64,000 bases of DNA, from assembly GCA_965243385.1 (NCBI GenBank), contig CBDEUV010000002.1, positions 496,001 through 560,000 of the forward strand, written 5' to 3'. The position numbers and the translations under genes were made by a program. The DNA comes from JANSYA01 sp965243385 (GTDB taxonomy: Bacteria; Spirochaetota; Leptospiria; Leptospirales; Leptonemataceae). Each line of letters starts with the position of its first letter. Position 1 is the stretch's first letter. Shown here piece after piece: positions 7,692 through 16,111 of the stretch. Under the pieces are notes generated by a model that was not told the origin of the DNA, made no database searches, and saw only the letters and a list, made by a program, of their open reading frames with translations.

Positions 7692-10325
7692 TCAGGCCCG
7701 GGGTGAGTACAGATAGCGGCGAATCTTTTCTACTCGTGCGTCGTCCGGCGCCCGGGTTCCGGCCATTTCGAGAAAACCCGCGGCCCGCTCGTACTGATCG
7801 GTGCGGGCGTACAGCTCCGCGAGCAAGATCAGTGTCTCCAGGTGCTGGGGCTGCCGAATGGAAGCGCGCTCGGCCAGATCGATCGCCAGCTCCAGTTTGC
7901 GGGCCTTTTTACAGAGCCGGGAGGCGGCGACCAGCATTTCAAAGTCGCAGGGGCGCTCTTCCATGTAGGCCAGGGCCGCCTGGGAAGCCGCTTCGTAATC
8001 CTTCGTCTTCGAATACGATCGCACCAGTTCGCGGCGCAGAGCGGGGTCGCCGTTATTCTCTGCGCCTGCCGCCAGTAAGCGCTCAATTGCGCCGGGCCAG
8101 TTATCCGAACGAGCCAGGCTGCGGACCTGACGAAGAACCAGAGCCGGGTTCATGTGGCCCGCCTTCGGTGAAGCTTCTTCAGAAGCCGCGTTCACAGGCT
8201 TATACTCGATTCGCATAAGAGAAAGGTCATCGCTCAATTCGCCGCGCATCAGCAGGTGCCCGCGAATTCGGGCGAGATCGCCCCCGGCCTCTTCCACGAC
8301 GGCGAGAAATTGGTTCTCATCCTGGGTCATGCTCTCCACGCCTCCTGCGTCCGTGACGATCAAATCGTCCCGACCGTCCGAACCGGCGATCAATACGTCG
8401 CCAGGTTCCATTTGCAGCGTGCGCACGGAAAAGCGCGCTTCGGGCTCGGGCATACCGAGCTTGCGAAAATGCGGCTCCGTTTCGATAAAGCTCGCCCGGC
8501 CCTGACGATAGAGCACGCTCCAGGGATGCTCGGCGTTCACGTAGTACAGCGTGCCGCTCTCGTCGTCGATGACGCCCAGAGCGATGGAAACGAGCATCGA
8601 CCCGTCGAAAGTTTCGAAGATCAAGTTCAGCTGCTGAAAGGCGTACTCCAGCCATTTCTCCGGATAGCGGTTGGCCGACGCGGGGTCGGACTGGGTGCGA
8701 TCGATGATCGACTGGAACGCGGCGCCAATGACCAGCGCGCCGCCGGCCCCCTGCATGGATTTGCCCATCGCGTCGGCGTTCAAAAACACCGTGCAGGACC
8801 GGCCGCGCAAACGCAAACTGTGGGCGACGCACAGATCGCCTCCGATTTCGCAGCGCCAGCGGCGAAACTGAAATTTCTTCTTTTGTTCAGTTAAGGTCTC
8901 GACCTGCACATTCGCGCCCCGGGCCCGGTTGGAAGTCAGGGGCGCGATCAGAAGCGAGGTCAAATAATAGTCGCCGTCCTGTTCGGTTTTGAGATCTCGC
9001 AATTCCTGTAGTGAATCTTCCAGTTCTCGGGTGCGGCCGGCCACCTGCCCTTCGAGTCTTGTATTCATGCCCTCCAGGCGGTTTTTCATGGTGTTGATTC
9101 GATCCGCGAGGCCCAGCGAGAGCACGACGACCTGCACCACCGTCCCCAGGGGAATTCCCCAATTGCTTAATACGCTCGCCGGCAGCACGCCGAACTGCCC
9201 CAGAATCTGAAGAGCTGCGCCCAAAAAGCACAACACAAACGCCGCCAGATAAAAGGCGGCCTGGCGGACGCGATGCCGCAGCAGAACATAGGACGCAAGC
9301 CCCACGAAAGCGACCGTGCTGAGCGCCAGCAAAACCCCCGTGGTGACCGCGATCCGATAGAACTGAGCCGCAGCCGGATTGCCGATTCCGAGCCACAGCC
9401 CTACGGGTGCTCCCAGCAACGCCAGCACGAAAATGGAGCGGGCGAGCCAGGCGAGCACACGATTCGCGGCGCGCATCGTATCAGGCAGCTCGAGAAAATA
9501 ACGGGTGAACTGGGCGAGCGCCCCGCAGGTGAAATAGATCGCCAGCAGATTGAGAATTTGCGCGCCCGCCGGCCAGTTCGGCCAGAGGTACTGCGGACCC
9601 GTGCCGTCCACCCCCGCCGTTACGATTGTCAGCGCCAGCAGATAGAGCACATAAAAGGCGTAGGCCGGATCGCGCACCGAGGCGTAGACGAATAGATTGT
9701 ACGCCATCATAGCGAGCATCACGCCATAGTACATCCAGATCAGCGGCTTTTCGGTGGCTTCGTTTTGATAAAAGGCTTCGGGGGTCCAGGCGACCAGGGG
9801 CAGGCGCAGCGAACCGGCGGAATGCACCCGAATATAAATGGTTTGTTCCTGAGCGGCCCCGATCGCGATCGGAAAGACAAAGGTACGATGTTCGAAATCA
9901 CGCGAAGCGAAGGGCAGATGATCGCCCGAACGATAAACCACCGTCGGCTCCGATCCCGCGCCGTATACGAATACATCCAGCCGGTCGATCATCGGGTAGC
10001 TTTGCTGCAACAGCCATTCCCGATCGCGACCATCACCGCGGACGGAAAACTTAATCCAGTACGCGGAGGCGCTGTAGCCTGGATTAAACGATTCGCGGTC
10101 TTTTTGCGGAGTCCGCCAGTTCAGACCGCCGCGCAACGAATCAAGGCGGCGCAGATCCGTGATATTCATACGGGCGGCCGGCTCTTCGAAATAGACAGCC
10201 CGGGGAATCAGCGCCATCGAACCTTCGGACTGCAAACGCCCTATCTCCAGCGGCTCGGCGGCCAGAGCTCCGCCGCAGAGCAGCGCTGCGAACGACGCCA
10301 GACACCATAATTTGATTTTTATCAC
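7692..10325 (-). CDS. 7TMR-DISM receptor with SpoIIE/PP2C phosphatase and TPR tail
   Basis: A membrane signalling phosphatase of about 877 residues. I choose the GTG at 10325 because GGGAG lies 8 nt upstream and a clean signal peptide follows directly; the frame remains open to a TTG at 10391. Order: signal peptide; periplasmic DISMED2-like beta domain (about 30-160, with S-A-Y-W-I-K-F-S); seven TM segments (about 185-400); a coiled-coil linker; a PP2C/SpoIIE domain with D-A-M-G-K-S (about residue 515), N-A-E-H-P, G-S-D-G and a final D-D-L-S-L; and TPR-like helices at the C-terminus. The metal-binding aspartates are present, so it should be active. It probably dephosphorylates the STAS protein encoded downstream in response to an unknown ligand. 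Confidence 0.88.
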   Translation of the reverse strand: MIKIKLWCLASFAALLCGGALAAEPLEIGRLQSEGSMALIPRAVYFEEPAARMNITDLRRLDSLRGGLNWRTPQKDRESFNPGYSASAYWIKFSVRGDGRDREWLLQQSYPMIDRLDVFVYGAGSEPTVVYRSGDHLPFASRDFEHRTFVFPIAIGAAQEQTIYIRVHSAGSLRLPLVAWTPEAFYQNEATEKPLIWMYYGVMLAMMAYNLFVYASVRDPAYAFYVLYLLALTIVTAGVDGTGPQYLWPNWPAGAQILNLLAIYFTCGALAQFTRYFLELPDTMRAANRVLAWLARSIFVLALLGAPVGLWLGIGNPAAAQFYRIAVTTGVLLALSTVAFVGLASYVLLRHRVRQAAFYLAAFVLCFLGAALQILGQFGVLPASVLSNWGIPLGTVVQVVVLSLGLADRINTMKNRLEGMNTRLEGQVAGRTRELEDSLQELRDLKTEQDGDYYLTSLLIAPLTSNRARGANVQVETLTEQKKKFQFRRWRCEIGGDLCVAHSLRLRGRSCTVFLNADAMGKSMQGAGGALVIGAAFQSIIDRTQSDPASANRYPEKWLEYAFQQLNLIFETFDGSMLVSIALGVIDDESGTLYYVNAEHPWSVLYRQGRASFIETEPHFRKLGMPEPEARFSVRTLQMEPGDVLIAGSDGRDDLIVTDAGGVESMTQDENQFLAVVEEAGGDLARIRGHLLMRGELSDDLSLMRIEYKPVNAASEEASPKAGHMNPALVLRQVRSLARSDNWPGAIERLLAAGAENNGDPALRRELVRSYSKTKDYEAASQAALAYMEERPCDFEMLVAASRLCKKARKLELAIDLAERASIRQPQHLETLILLAELYARTDQYERAAGFLEMAGTRAPDDARVEKIRRYLYSPRA

Positions 10326-10620
10326 TCCTGCATCTCCCGGTCGAAGCTCTCGCCCCGGCTTCACCATACGACGAAAGAAGTCGGGGGCCAAACGGTGATT
10401 AGTTAATATTTTTTATCTTTTGATTTATAAATTTCTGTAAAGTGATGTCTGCCAGTGACACAGGCGGTCCTGGATTTATTAGAAGAGTGTAAGCGCGGCG
10501 GACTCGACCGGGACCGCATGCACGAATTTCGCCGGCCAGAGCCAGGCGGCGAGGAATCGCTAAAGACATCCGTAGTAGCCGTTAATTTATGATTCCCTGA
10601 CACAATTCTCATATATTCAT

Positions 10621-10649
10621 TTGCCTGATCGCATTTTCTATGATATAGT
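10621..10649 (+). promoter_or_regulatory. sigma-70-type promoter of the candidate ncRNA
   Basis: The -35 element TTGCCT (10621-10626) and -10 element TATAGT (10644-10649) are separated by exactly 17 bp, with an upstream TG at 10641-10642 (extended -10). Transcription should start near 10656. No protein gene on the plus strand follows; a strong terminator lies about 270 bp downstream. Confidence 0.7.
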
Positions 10650-10655
10650 GTGCGT

Positions 10656-10951
10656 CCGATAGGATAGCGGGCGCGTTGCGCGCGACGGTTTATCTCTACG
10701 ACGCGAATTCCAATCGCCGGACCTTCGCCGGGATGCAATCTGCGGCCGGCACGCAGATTTTCGTGTCGTATCCGGCCTTTCCTCTGCAGTCCGGGTCGGA
10801 GGCTCTGCTTTCGCCGGTCAGCGGCGGCGCGGGACTGCAGTGGCGTTCATCTCAAGAGAGTTCTTTTTCAATTAGCATAGCCCACTCTTAATTGCACAGT
10901 TTTCGGATACTTACAAGCCGCGTCCGCATGCAGTCGGGCGCGGTTTTTTTT
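10656..10951 (+). ncRNA. candidate structured non-coding RNA
   Basis: A unit of about 295 nt bounded by a consensus promoter (10621-10649) and a Rho-independent terminator (10918-10951), between two minus-strand genes. Three perfect inverted repeats lie inside. AATCTGCG/CGCAGATT (10737-10744 and 10752-10759) closes a 7-nt loop. CTGCAGTCC/GGACTGCAG (10784-10792 and 10832-10840) closes a larger domain. CAATTA/TAATTG (10869-10874 and 10889-10894) sits near the 3' end. None of the tmRNA, RNase P or SRP RNA signatures I know is visible; 6S RNA is not excluded. A 71-codon frame (10676-10891, TTG start, poorly spaced ribosome site) overlaps it with ordinary GC3, so a small mRNA is the main alternative. 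Confidence 0.5.
10918..10951 (+). terminator. Rho-independent terminator
   Basis: Stem CCGCGTCC (10918-10925) pairs with GGGCGCGG (10936-10943) with one G-U pair around a 10-nt loop, followed by eight T residues (10944-10951). The T-run is only on the plus strand, so it terminates a plus-strand transcript, not the neighbouring minus-strand chemoreceptor gene. Confidence 0.85.
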
Positions 10952-10963
10952 GTACGCGCGCCG

Positions 10964-12883
10964 TCAGAGCTGAAAGAATTCGGTTTCGCCGAGCAGGTTT
11001 TGCGAACGATCCAGCAGGCCGTCCGCGAAGGCGCTCATGGCCGTGGCCACCGTGGCGATCTTTTCGGTGCGACTGGCGATTTGTTCCAGTAAAGCGGTGA
11101 TCTCTTTGAAGGCCGCGGTCTGCTCCGCCGTGGACATTTCGATCATGCGCGCTCTCTGCATGACGTCCTGAAAGGCTTCGCCGACCTGAGAGCCGACGTT
11201 CTGATGTGCTTCGGCCTGGGTGCCAATTTGATGAAAGAGGCCCAGGTTTTCGGAAACCTGCCGCATGGACTGGATCATACCGTGCGACGCGGAGGTTACT
11301 TTGCCGACGCCCGCCTCAATCGTAGAAGCCGCCTTTTCGCTCTCTTCGCGAATGCTGCCGACATAACCCTGGGTGCGTTCCGCGAGCCGTGAAACTTCTT
11401 CCGCCACGACAGCGAAGCCGCGACCGTGTTCGCCGGCCCGGGCGGCTTCGATCGAAGCGTTGAGCGCCAGCAGGCTCACCTGATCCGCGATTTCGTGAAT
11501 GCTGCCGACCGAGTTTTGAATCATAGCCGTGGTATCCTGCACGGCGTTCATGGCGCCGATGGATTGCTCCATGAGGCCCTGCCCGGCCCGCGCCTGCTCC
11601 TGGGTTTCCTGGATTTTCTGCACCGCCTGCCCGGCGGCCTGCGCGGTCTCGCCCAGCTCTTCGTTCAGGTCGGCGAGGATTCCGGCTACGCGATCGGCGG
11701 CTTTGCGCTGCTCGATGCTGTTCTCCGAAATATTCTCCGCGCCGCCTCCGGCCTCTTCGATCGCCGCAGAGATCTGTTCGACCGCGGCCGAATTCTCCTG
11801 GGCGTCCAGCGCGAGCGAGTCGCTGTCGACGGCCAGCTGCCGTGAGCGTTCGTTTAGCGATTCGGCGGTCTGTTGCATTTCCTTCACAGTCTTGCGCAAG
11901 GTAAAACTCAGCTGGGTGATCGACTGCGCCACGCCGCCGATTTCTTCGGAGCTGACCGTCGGCACGCCCTGATCCAGTCGGCCCTGGTTCAGTCGGCCCA
12001 GGGATTCTCCAGCCGTAATCAGAGTCGTTCGAACGCTGCCGACGTACGCGGCGGCAGTCGCCCAGGCGCAGCCGGCCAGCAGCAGCGGAAATCCGATCAT
12101 CTGCGCCAGCGTATAGTCTTCGTTGAGCAGTCCGAACCGGCTTTCATACCAGAAGGCGAGCAGGACCAGGACGGTCGGTATAAATATAGCGAACTGCGCC
12201 GCATACACACGGCGCGCGGCGGGAAAAACGAGAATGTCTTTCGAATCCACGGCTGTGGCCGCAATGTCATCGCGATTCAAGAAGCGCGCGAAATACTTTT
12301 CCGCATGAAAATAAAACAAACACATCGACATGGGAATGCAGCAGATCAGAGCGAGCCCCCAGGTCAAAACCGCACGCAGCCGAAATTCGTAGAGCAGGCC
12401 GAGGATCACGACGTGCAGAATGATTCCCACCCACCAGCGTATGCCGATATTGAGCGCTTCCATTAACGGTGCGCGCAGCAGCAATCGTTTGTAGTGAACC
12501 AGGTCATCGACTTCCGCAAGCGCCTGGCCGGACAGCAGGTTCCGCAAATGACGGGCGACGAAAAAATAACGAAAGGCCTGGCCGAAAGCCATTGTGACGA
12601 CGATCGCGATGGGCATGCTCGCGTATAAAAAGCCGCGAATCTCGTCCGCGCCGGATCCGGCCAGGGCGACGTACATCGCCACGGCGAGTGATACTGGCAA
12701 AGTATAAACGACCAGGTCGAGTCGCCAGATCAAGTCTCGAATCAATCCGCCGGGAGTCATAGCGTTCGGCCCGGCAGACGACGACTGCGGCGGCTCCGGG
12801 CGGCGATTGGAATCCTGCTTGCGAGCGGTCATCCCTGTCGCTCGCGGAGCCTTCGCGGTGTTGATCGAAAATTGAGCGTTCAT
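10964..12883 (-). CDS. six-TM methyl-accepting chemotaxis-type protein
   Basis: A 639-residue transducer. After a Pro/Ser-rich cytoplasmic N-terminus of about 45 residues come six hydrophobic segments (about residues 50-285) with very short loops and no sizeable periplasmic sensor domain. A HAMP-like stretch follows (about 290-340), then long coiled coils and the MCP signalling tip (A-L-N-A-S-I-E-A-A-R-A-G-E followed by G-R-G-F-A-V-V-A). The tip is near-consensus and should engage CheA/CheW. It starts 16 bp after the FadL-type porin gene, so the two are an operon. Sensing may occur within the membrane or of a hydrophobic compound, which is inference from the topology and neighbour. Methylation-site positions were not resolved. 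Confidence 0.85.
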   Translation of the reverse strand: MNAQFSINTAKAPRATGMTARKQDSNRRPEPPQSSSAGPNAMTPGGLIRDLIWRLDLVVYTLPVSLAVAMYVALAGSGADEIRGFLYASMPIAIVVTMAFGQAFRYFFVARHLRNLLSGQALAEVDDLVHYKRLLLRAPLMEALNIGIRWWVGIILHVVILGLLYEFRLRAVLTWGLALICCIPMSMCLFYFHAEKYFARFLNRDDIAATAVDSKDILVFPAARRVYAAQFAIFIPTVLVLLAFWYESRFGLLNEDYTLAQMIGFPLLLAGCAWATAAAYVGSVRTTLITAGESLGRLNQGRLDQGVPTVSSEEIGGVAQSITQLSFTLRKTVKEMQQTAESLNERSRQLAVDSDSLALDAQENSAAVEQISAAIEEAGGGAENISENSIEQRKAADRVAGILADLNEELGETAQAAGQAVQKIQETQEQARAGQGLMEQSIGAMNAVQDTTAMIQNSVGSIHEIADQVSLLALNASIEAARAGEHGRGFAVVAEEVSRLAERTQGYVGSIREESEKAASTIEAGVGKVTSASHGMIQSMRQVSENLGLFHQIGTQAEAHQNVGSQVGEAFQDVMQRARMIEMSTAEQTAAFKEITALLEQIASRTEKIATVATAMSAFADGLLDRSQNLLGETEFFQL

Positions 12884-12899
12884 AAGCCCGCGGCCCTCG

Positions 12900-14336
12900 T
12901 TAGAATTTATAAGTGAAACTGATATGCGGAGTGATTTGCCGCATGGTCACTTCGCTTTCGAAATTGCCGACCCGTATGTCGTTCAATCCGTACACCGCGT
13001 GCAGCAGCTCCCAGTCATTCGTATCATTGCTGCGATAGGTCGCCGGGAAGGCGTATTCCAGGGCGAGGTCGAGCACCGCGTCTCCGAATGTGATCCCCAG
13101 GCCGACGGACGCGTGGTGTTCGGCGATGGCCGGAAAAAGCGGCAGCACCGAGTTTTCGCGCATGGGCGAGCGGCCGTAATTATAACCCGCGCGATAGGCG
13201 AAGTCTCCGGAGGTGTACTCGAAGCCGATCGCATAGACGCGCTGATCGTTCCAGTACTGATTAAAGACCAGCTCGGGCAGTCGATTGCCGAACGGCGTAT
13301 CGATCAGCGGCCGCTCCAGGCGAAAATCGACCGTGCGATACGCGCTGGCCCACTTGAGATAATTAAATTCCAGGCTGATGGCCAGATCGCCGATATCAAA
13401 GGCGAATCCGACCGAGTGAATTTCCGGCGTCTCCAGATAGGCCGATACTCGCGAAGGCCACAGAAAGCTCGGATCGCCGGCGTTTACCGAAAACGTTCCG
13501 TCGTAATTGCTGCGCGAACGCGCCTGGTAAGAATAGGCCGCGGCCACGGCTTCGGTAATCTCCCAGGTCAATCCCGCTTTACCCGAAAATGAAATGGCGG
13601 TATCGCTCTTATAGCGCAGGCCCGCGCCGGGCAATTCCAGGGCGCCGGTCGGATCGAGAAAGGTCAGCCGGTACTCCAGCTCACTCGCGTCCACGTCCCC
13701 GGCCACGCCGATGTGGAAATCGCCCAGGCGTACACTGAGCCCGGAAGTCAGGCGCGCCGTGAGCAGACGCGAATAGGTGTTTTCAGTAATGGTCTTATAT
13801 TGACCCAGCAGCGGAACGTCGCCGCCCAATTTTTGCGAAAGGGTGATCGGCGGCGAGCCGGGATCGTTCAGCGGCCGGCGAATGCCCTTAAACTCCGCGC
13901 CGGCTCCGCCCAGGCCGTAGAGCGCGATGCCCCAGGCGAAGCGGTCGCCGATGGGCGTGGCGAAGGCGATATTCGGGATCGGAAAAACCGCCGGAGTGGA
14001 GTTGACCTTGTTGCTGTAGGCGAGACCCGGATCGGAACTGAAAAAGCGATCGCGATAGGTCAACGAGGGTGTGAGCGCCTGGAATCCGCCTTCGAGCATG
14101 GTGTCTTTCAGGCGCGAAAGCGAAGAAGGATTGGCGTGAATTTCCATCGGGCGTCCGCCCAGAGCCAGAGTGGAACCGCCCATGCCCGCGGAGCGCGCGC
14201 CGTAGGACGTAAGCAGGATTCCATTGGTGGCCGACAGCCCGCTGATGCCGCAGGCGAATAAAACTCCAAACGCAAGCCAGCGCCAGAGCGGCCGGCGCAA
14301 AGCTTCAGAGCACCGACCAATTAATACGTAAAGCAT
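12900..14336 (-). CDS. OmpP1/FadL-family outer membrane transport protein
   Basis: The 478-residue product has an N-terminal signal sequence and then the characteristic FadL hatch/N-terminal pattern S-Y-G-A-R-S-A-G-M-G-G followed by a hydrophobic run and N-P-S-S-L. The rest alternates in short beta strands and ends in a phenylalanine (S-F-T-Y-K-F), as expected for a BAM-inserted beta barrel. FadL proteins pass long-chain fatty acids or other hydrophobic compounds through the outer membrane. The ATG is preceded by GAGGGGAAAG. It is the first gene of an operon with the six-TM chemoreceptor, which suggests that uptake and taxis to a hydrophobic substrate are linked. Confidence 0.85.
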   Translation of the reverse strand: MLYVLIGRCSEALRRPLWRWLAFGVLFACGISGLSATNGILLTSYGARSAGMGGSTLALGGRPMEIHANPSSLSRLKDTMLEGGFQALTPSLTYRDRFFSSDPGLAYSNKVNSTPAVFPIPNIAFATPIGDRFAWGIALYGLGGAGAEFKGIRRPLNDPGSPPITLSQKLGGDVPLLGQYKTITENTYSRLLTARLTSGLSVRLGDFHIGVAGDVDASELEYRLTFLDPTGALELPGAGLRYKSDTAISFSGKAGLTWEITEAVAAAYSYQARSRSNYDGTFSVNAGDPSFLWPSRVSAYLETPEIHSVGFAFDIGDLAISLEFNYLKWASAYRTVDFRLERPLIDTPFGNRLPELVFNQYWNDQRVYAIGFEYTSGDFAYRAGYNYGRSPMRENSVLPLFPAIAEHHASVGLGITFGDAVLDLALEYAFPATYRSNDTNDWELLHAVYGLNDIRVGNFESEVTMRQITPHISFTYKF

Positions 14337-14551
14337 ATCTTTCCCCTCTTCTGGAGAGGAGACGAAAGATAGCTAAAATTCCCTTATTAAATCATAAATT
14401 TCGCGCGCCGAAGAAGGCAAGCTTACACAATACTAAATAAAGCTTAATATGCTAACGCGAATATAATATTAAAGCGCGACAATCGCCGGAAAGGAGCGGA
14501 CGCGACCAGGCGGGTTCTGCTCACATGAATCCGAATCACTACGGCCCCCGC

Positions 14552-14824
14552 TCACAAACTAAAGGCGCTGGAAATGACTTCTTTGAGATTGCTTTCGAGT
14601 TCGCGCTCGGGAACTCCGCGGTGAATGCATTCGGACAGGTGGCGTTCGACGTAGGCTTCGCCGAATTTTTTGAGCGCGTTGTTGGCGGCCTTCAGGAGCT
14701 GCATGGTCTTGAGACAGTCGGTACTGTCCGGGCTTTCCAGGATTTTTTTGATCGCTTCGATTTGCCCCTGGGCGCGGTTCAGCCGATTGATCAAATCGCG
14801 GTTTTCGCCGGTTATGCTGCTCAT
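14552..14824 (-). CDS. CsoR/RcnR-family metal-sensing repressor
   Basis: A 90-residue all-helical DUF156 protein. It opens with the R-L-N-R-A-Q-G-Q-I family motif and carries Cys37, His62 and Cys66, the C-H-C set that binds Cu(I) in CsoR; formaldehyde (FrmR) and persulfide (CstR) sensors in the family use related cysteine positions. The gene stands alone, with no copper pump or chaperone next to it, so the ligand is not fixed by context. Its promoter has a G5/C5 tract flanked by AT-rich sequence, the usual operator form for this family, implying autoregulation. The -10 box ends only 5 nt before the ATG, so the mRNA may be leaderless. Confidence 0.88.
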   Translation of the reverse strand: MSSITGENRDLINRLNRAQGQIEAIKKILESPDSTDCLKTMQLLKAANNALKKFGEAYVERHLSECIHRGVPERELESNLKEVISSAFSL

Positions 14825-14829
14825 ACATT

Positions 14830-14858
14830 ACTATAGGGGGTAAGGTATACTCTGTCAA
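14830..14858 (-). promoter_or_regulatory. consensus promoter with CsoR-type operator
   Basis: Read on the minus strand: TTGACA (14853-14858), 17-bp spacer, TATAGT (14830-14835). The spacer holds GTATACC and the run ACCCCC next to TATAG, matching the GC-tract-with-AT-flanks layout of CsoR/RcnR operators. The predicted start site falls at or within a few bases of the ATG (14824). Confidence 0.75.
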
Positions 14859-14881
14859 GCCGGAATTTCAGCCGCCATTGC

Positions 14882-16111
14882 GTGCCGGGCCGGATCAAGG
14901 CATGTTTCGAAATTCGGATTGAATCCTTCAGGAACGCGCGGAACTCTGTCGGCGTGGATGGCGGACAGCTACTGATCACCGGACGCCTGATTGCGATTTC
15001 GCATATTTGCCTCTTGTGCGGCCTGGTGTTGCTCCGCCTGCGTTCATGGGATCGGCTGTACGCCGGCATGATTGGACTCGGCGCGGCAAGCTCGGTCGCC
15101 TTGCCGCTCGCACTGCAATGGAACTCGCCGCTGTGGCTGCGTCTGGCACTGGCCATACCGCAGATCGGTCTGACATTCTGGTTCTGGCTGTATGCCCTGG
15201 CCGTGCGGTCACCGGAATTTCGTCCGGGAATCTTACACTGGAGCGTATTGCCGGCCAAAATCTTCGTGACGATCTTGTGGGCAGGCACCCAGAGCCAGAG
15301 CGAATTGTCACTGCTCGCGCTCAGCGACGAAGAGCGCGTTCTGTGGCGCTCTCTGGTCCCCGCGTTATTCTCGATGGGGCTCACGGCCGCTGCGGTCTAC
15401 GTCGCCGGTCGTGGACTGGAAGATGAACTCGACAGCACCGCCCGTCGGGTTCGCCAGCTGTTGGTGTACTGGGGCGCCGCCGCGATTACCGCCACCTTTC
15501 TGATTGTATCCGTCCTGCGCGGTGAACGCCTGGACACGATCGCGGCCTGGCTGGTGATCGGGTTGGCGATGGCCATCTGCGTGAGCGTGCATGTACTCGT
15601 GCTGCGCTCAGCACCCCTGGCGCTTTCAGCCGCGCCGGCCGAATATCGCAGGCACAGCCCGGAAACGGCCGACGATCGCGAAGGGCCCGGCGCCGCGCCC
15701 ACGGAAACGGAGCTGGCGCTCGCGCAGCGAATCGAAAGCTGCCTGCGCGAAGAAGAATACTTTCGCACGGAGGGCCTCACGGTCTCCATGCTGGCCTCGC
15801 ACCTGCATGAAAAGGACTATAAGATCCGCCGCACGATCAACCAGGTCCTGGGCTATCGCAATTTCAACGTGTTCCTGAACGAAATTCGCATCGCCGTCGC
15901 ACGTCAGCTCCTGCGTGAAGAGCCGGAGCTGCCCGTCATTCGCCTGGCGCTGGATCTGGGTTATCGTTCGCTGGCCGGGTTTAATAAGGCGTTTAAAACG
16001 GATACCGGTCAGACCCCTACGGAGTTTCGCCGCCATTCCCTCGCGACGGCGACGACTAACCGGCAGGACTCTGCGCCTGAAACGCCTGGATCCCGCCTTT
16101 CAGATTCGTAA
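14882..16111 (+). CDS. membrane-bound AraC-family transcriptional regulator
   Basis: The 409-residue product has seven hydrophobic segments (about residues 30-245), a Pro/Glu-rich linker and a C-terminal AraC-type double helix-turn-helix (about 280-390, with L-A-L-D-L-G-Y-R-S-L-A-G-F-N-K-A-F and the closing T-G-Q-T-P-T-E-F-R). Such regulators are known from spirochaetes and Bacteroidetes and are thought to sense at the membrane. The frame begins at GTG 14882; a GTG at 14954 is an equally possible start. Its 3' end overlaps the convergent MoeZ-like gene by 56 bp. It lies divergently from the CsoR gene, but nothing in the sequence shows that either controls the other. Confidence 0.8.
   Translation: MPGRIKACFEIRIESFRNARNSVGVDGGQLLITGRLIAISHICLLCGLVLLRLRSWDRLYAGMIGLGAASSVALPLALQWNSPLWLRLALAIPQIGLTFWFWLYALAVRSPEFRPGILHWSVLPAKIFVTILWAGTQSQSELSLLALSDEERVLWRSLVPALFSMGLTAAAVYVAGRGLEDELDSTARRVRQLLVYWGAAAITATFLIVSVLRGERLDTIAAWLVIGLAMAICVSVHVLVLRSAPLALSAAPAEYRRHSPETADDREGPGAAPTETELALAQRIESCLREEEYFRTEGLTVSMLASHLHEKDYKIRRTINQVLGYRNFNVFLNEIRIAVARQLLREEPELPVIRLALDLGYRSLAGFNKAFKTDTGQTPTEFRRHSLATATTNRQDSAPETPGSRLSDS

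Noticed and set aside
10676..10891. 71-codon plus-strand frame inside the candidate RNA
   Set aside because: TTG start with a badly spaced ribosome site, and its frame crosses three perfect RNA stems; kept only as the alternative explanation for the transcript.
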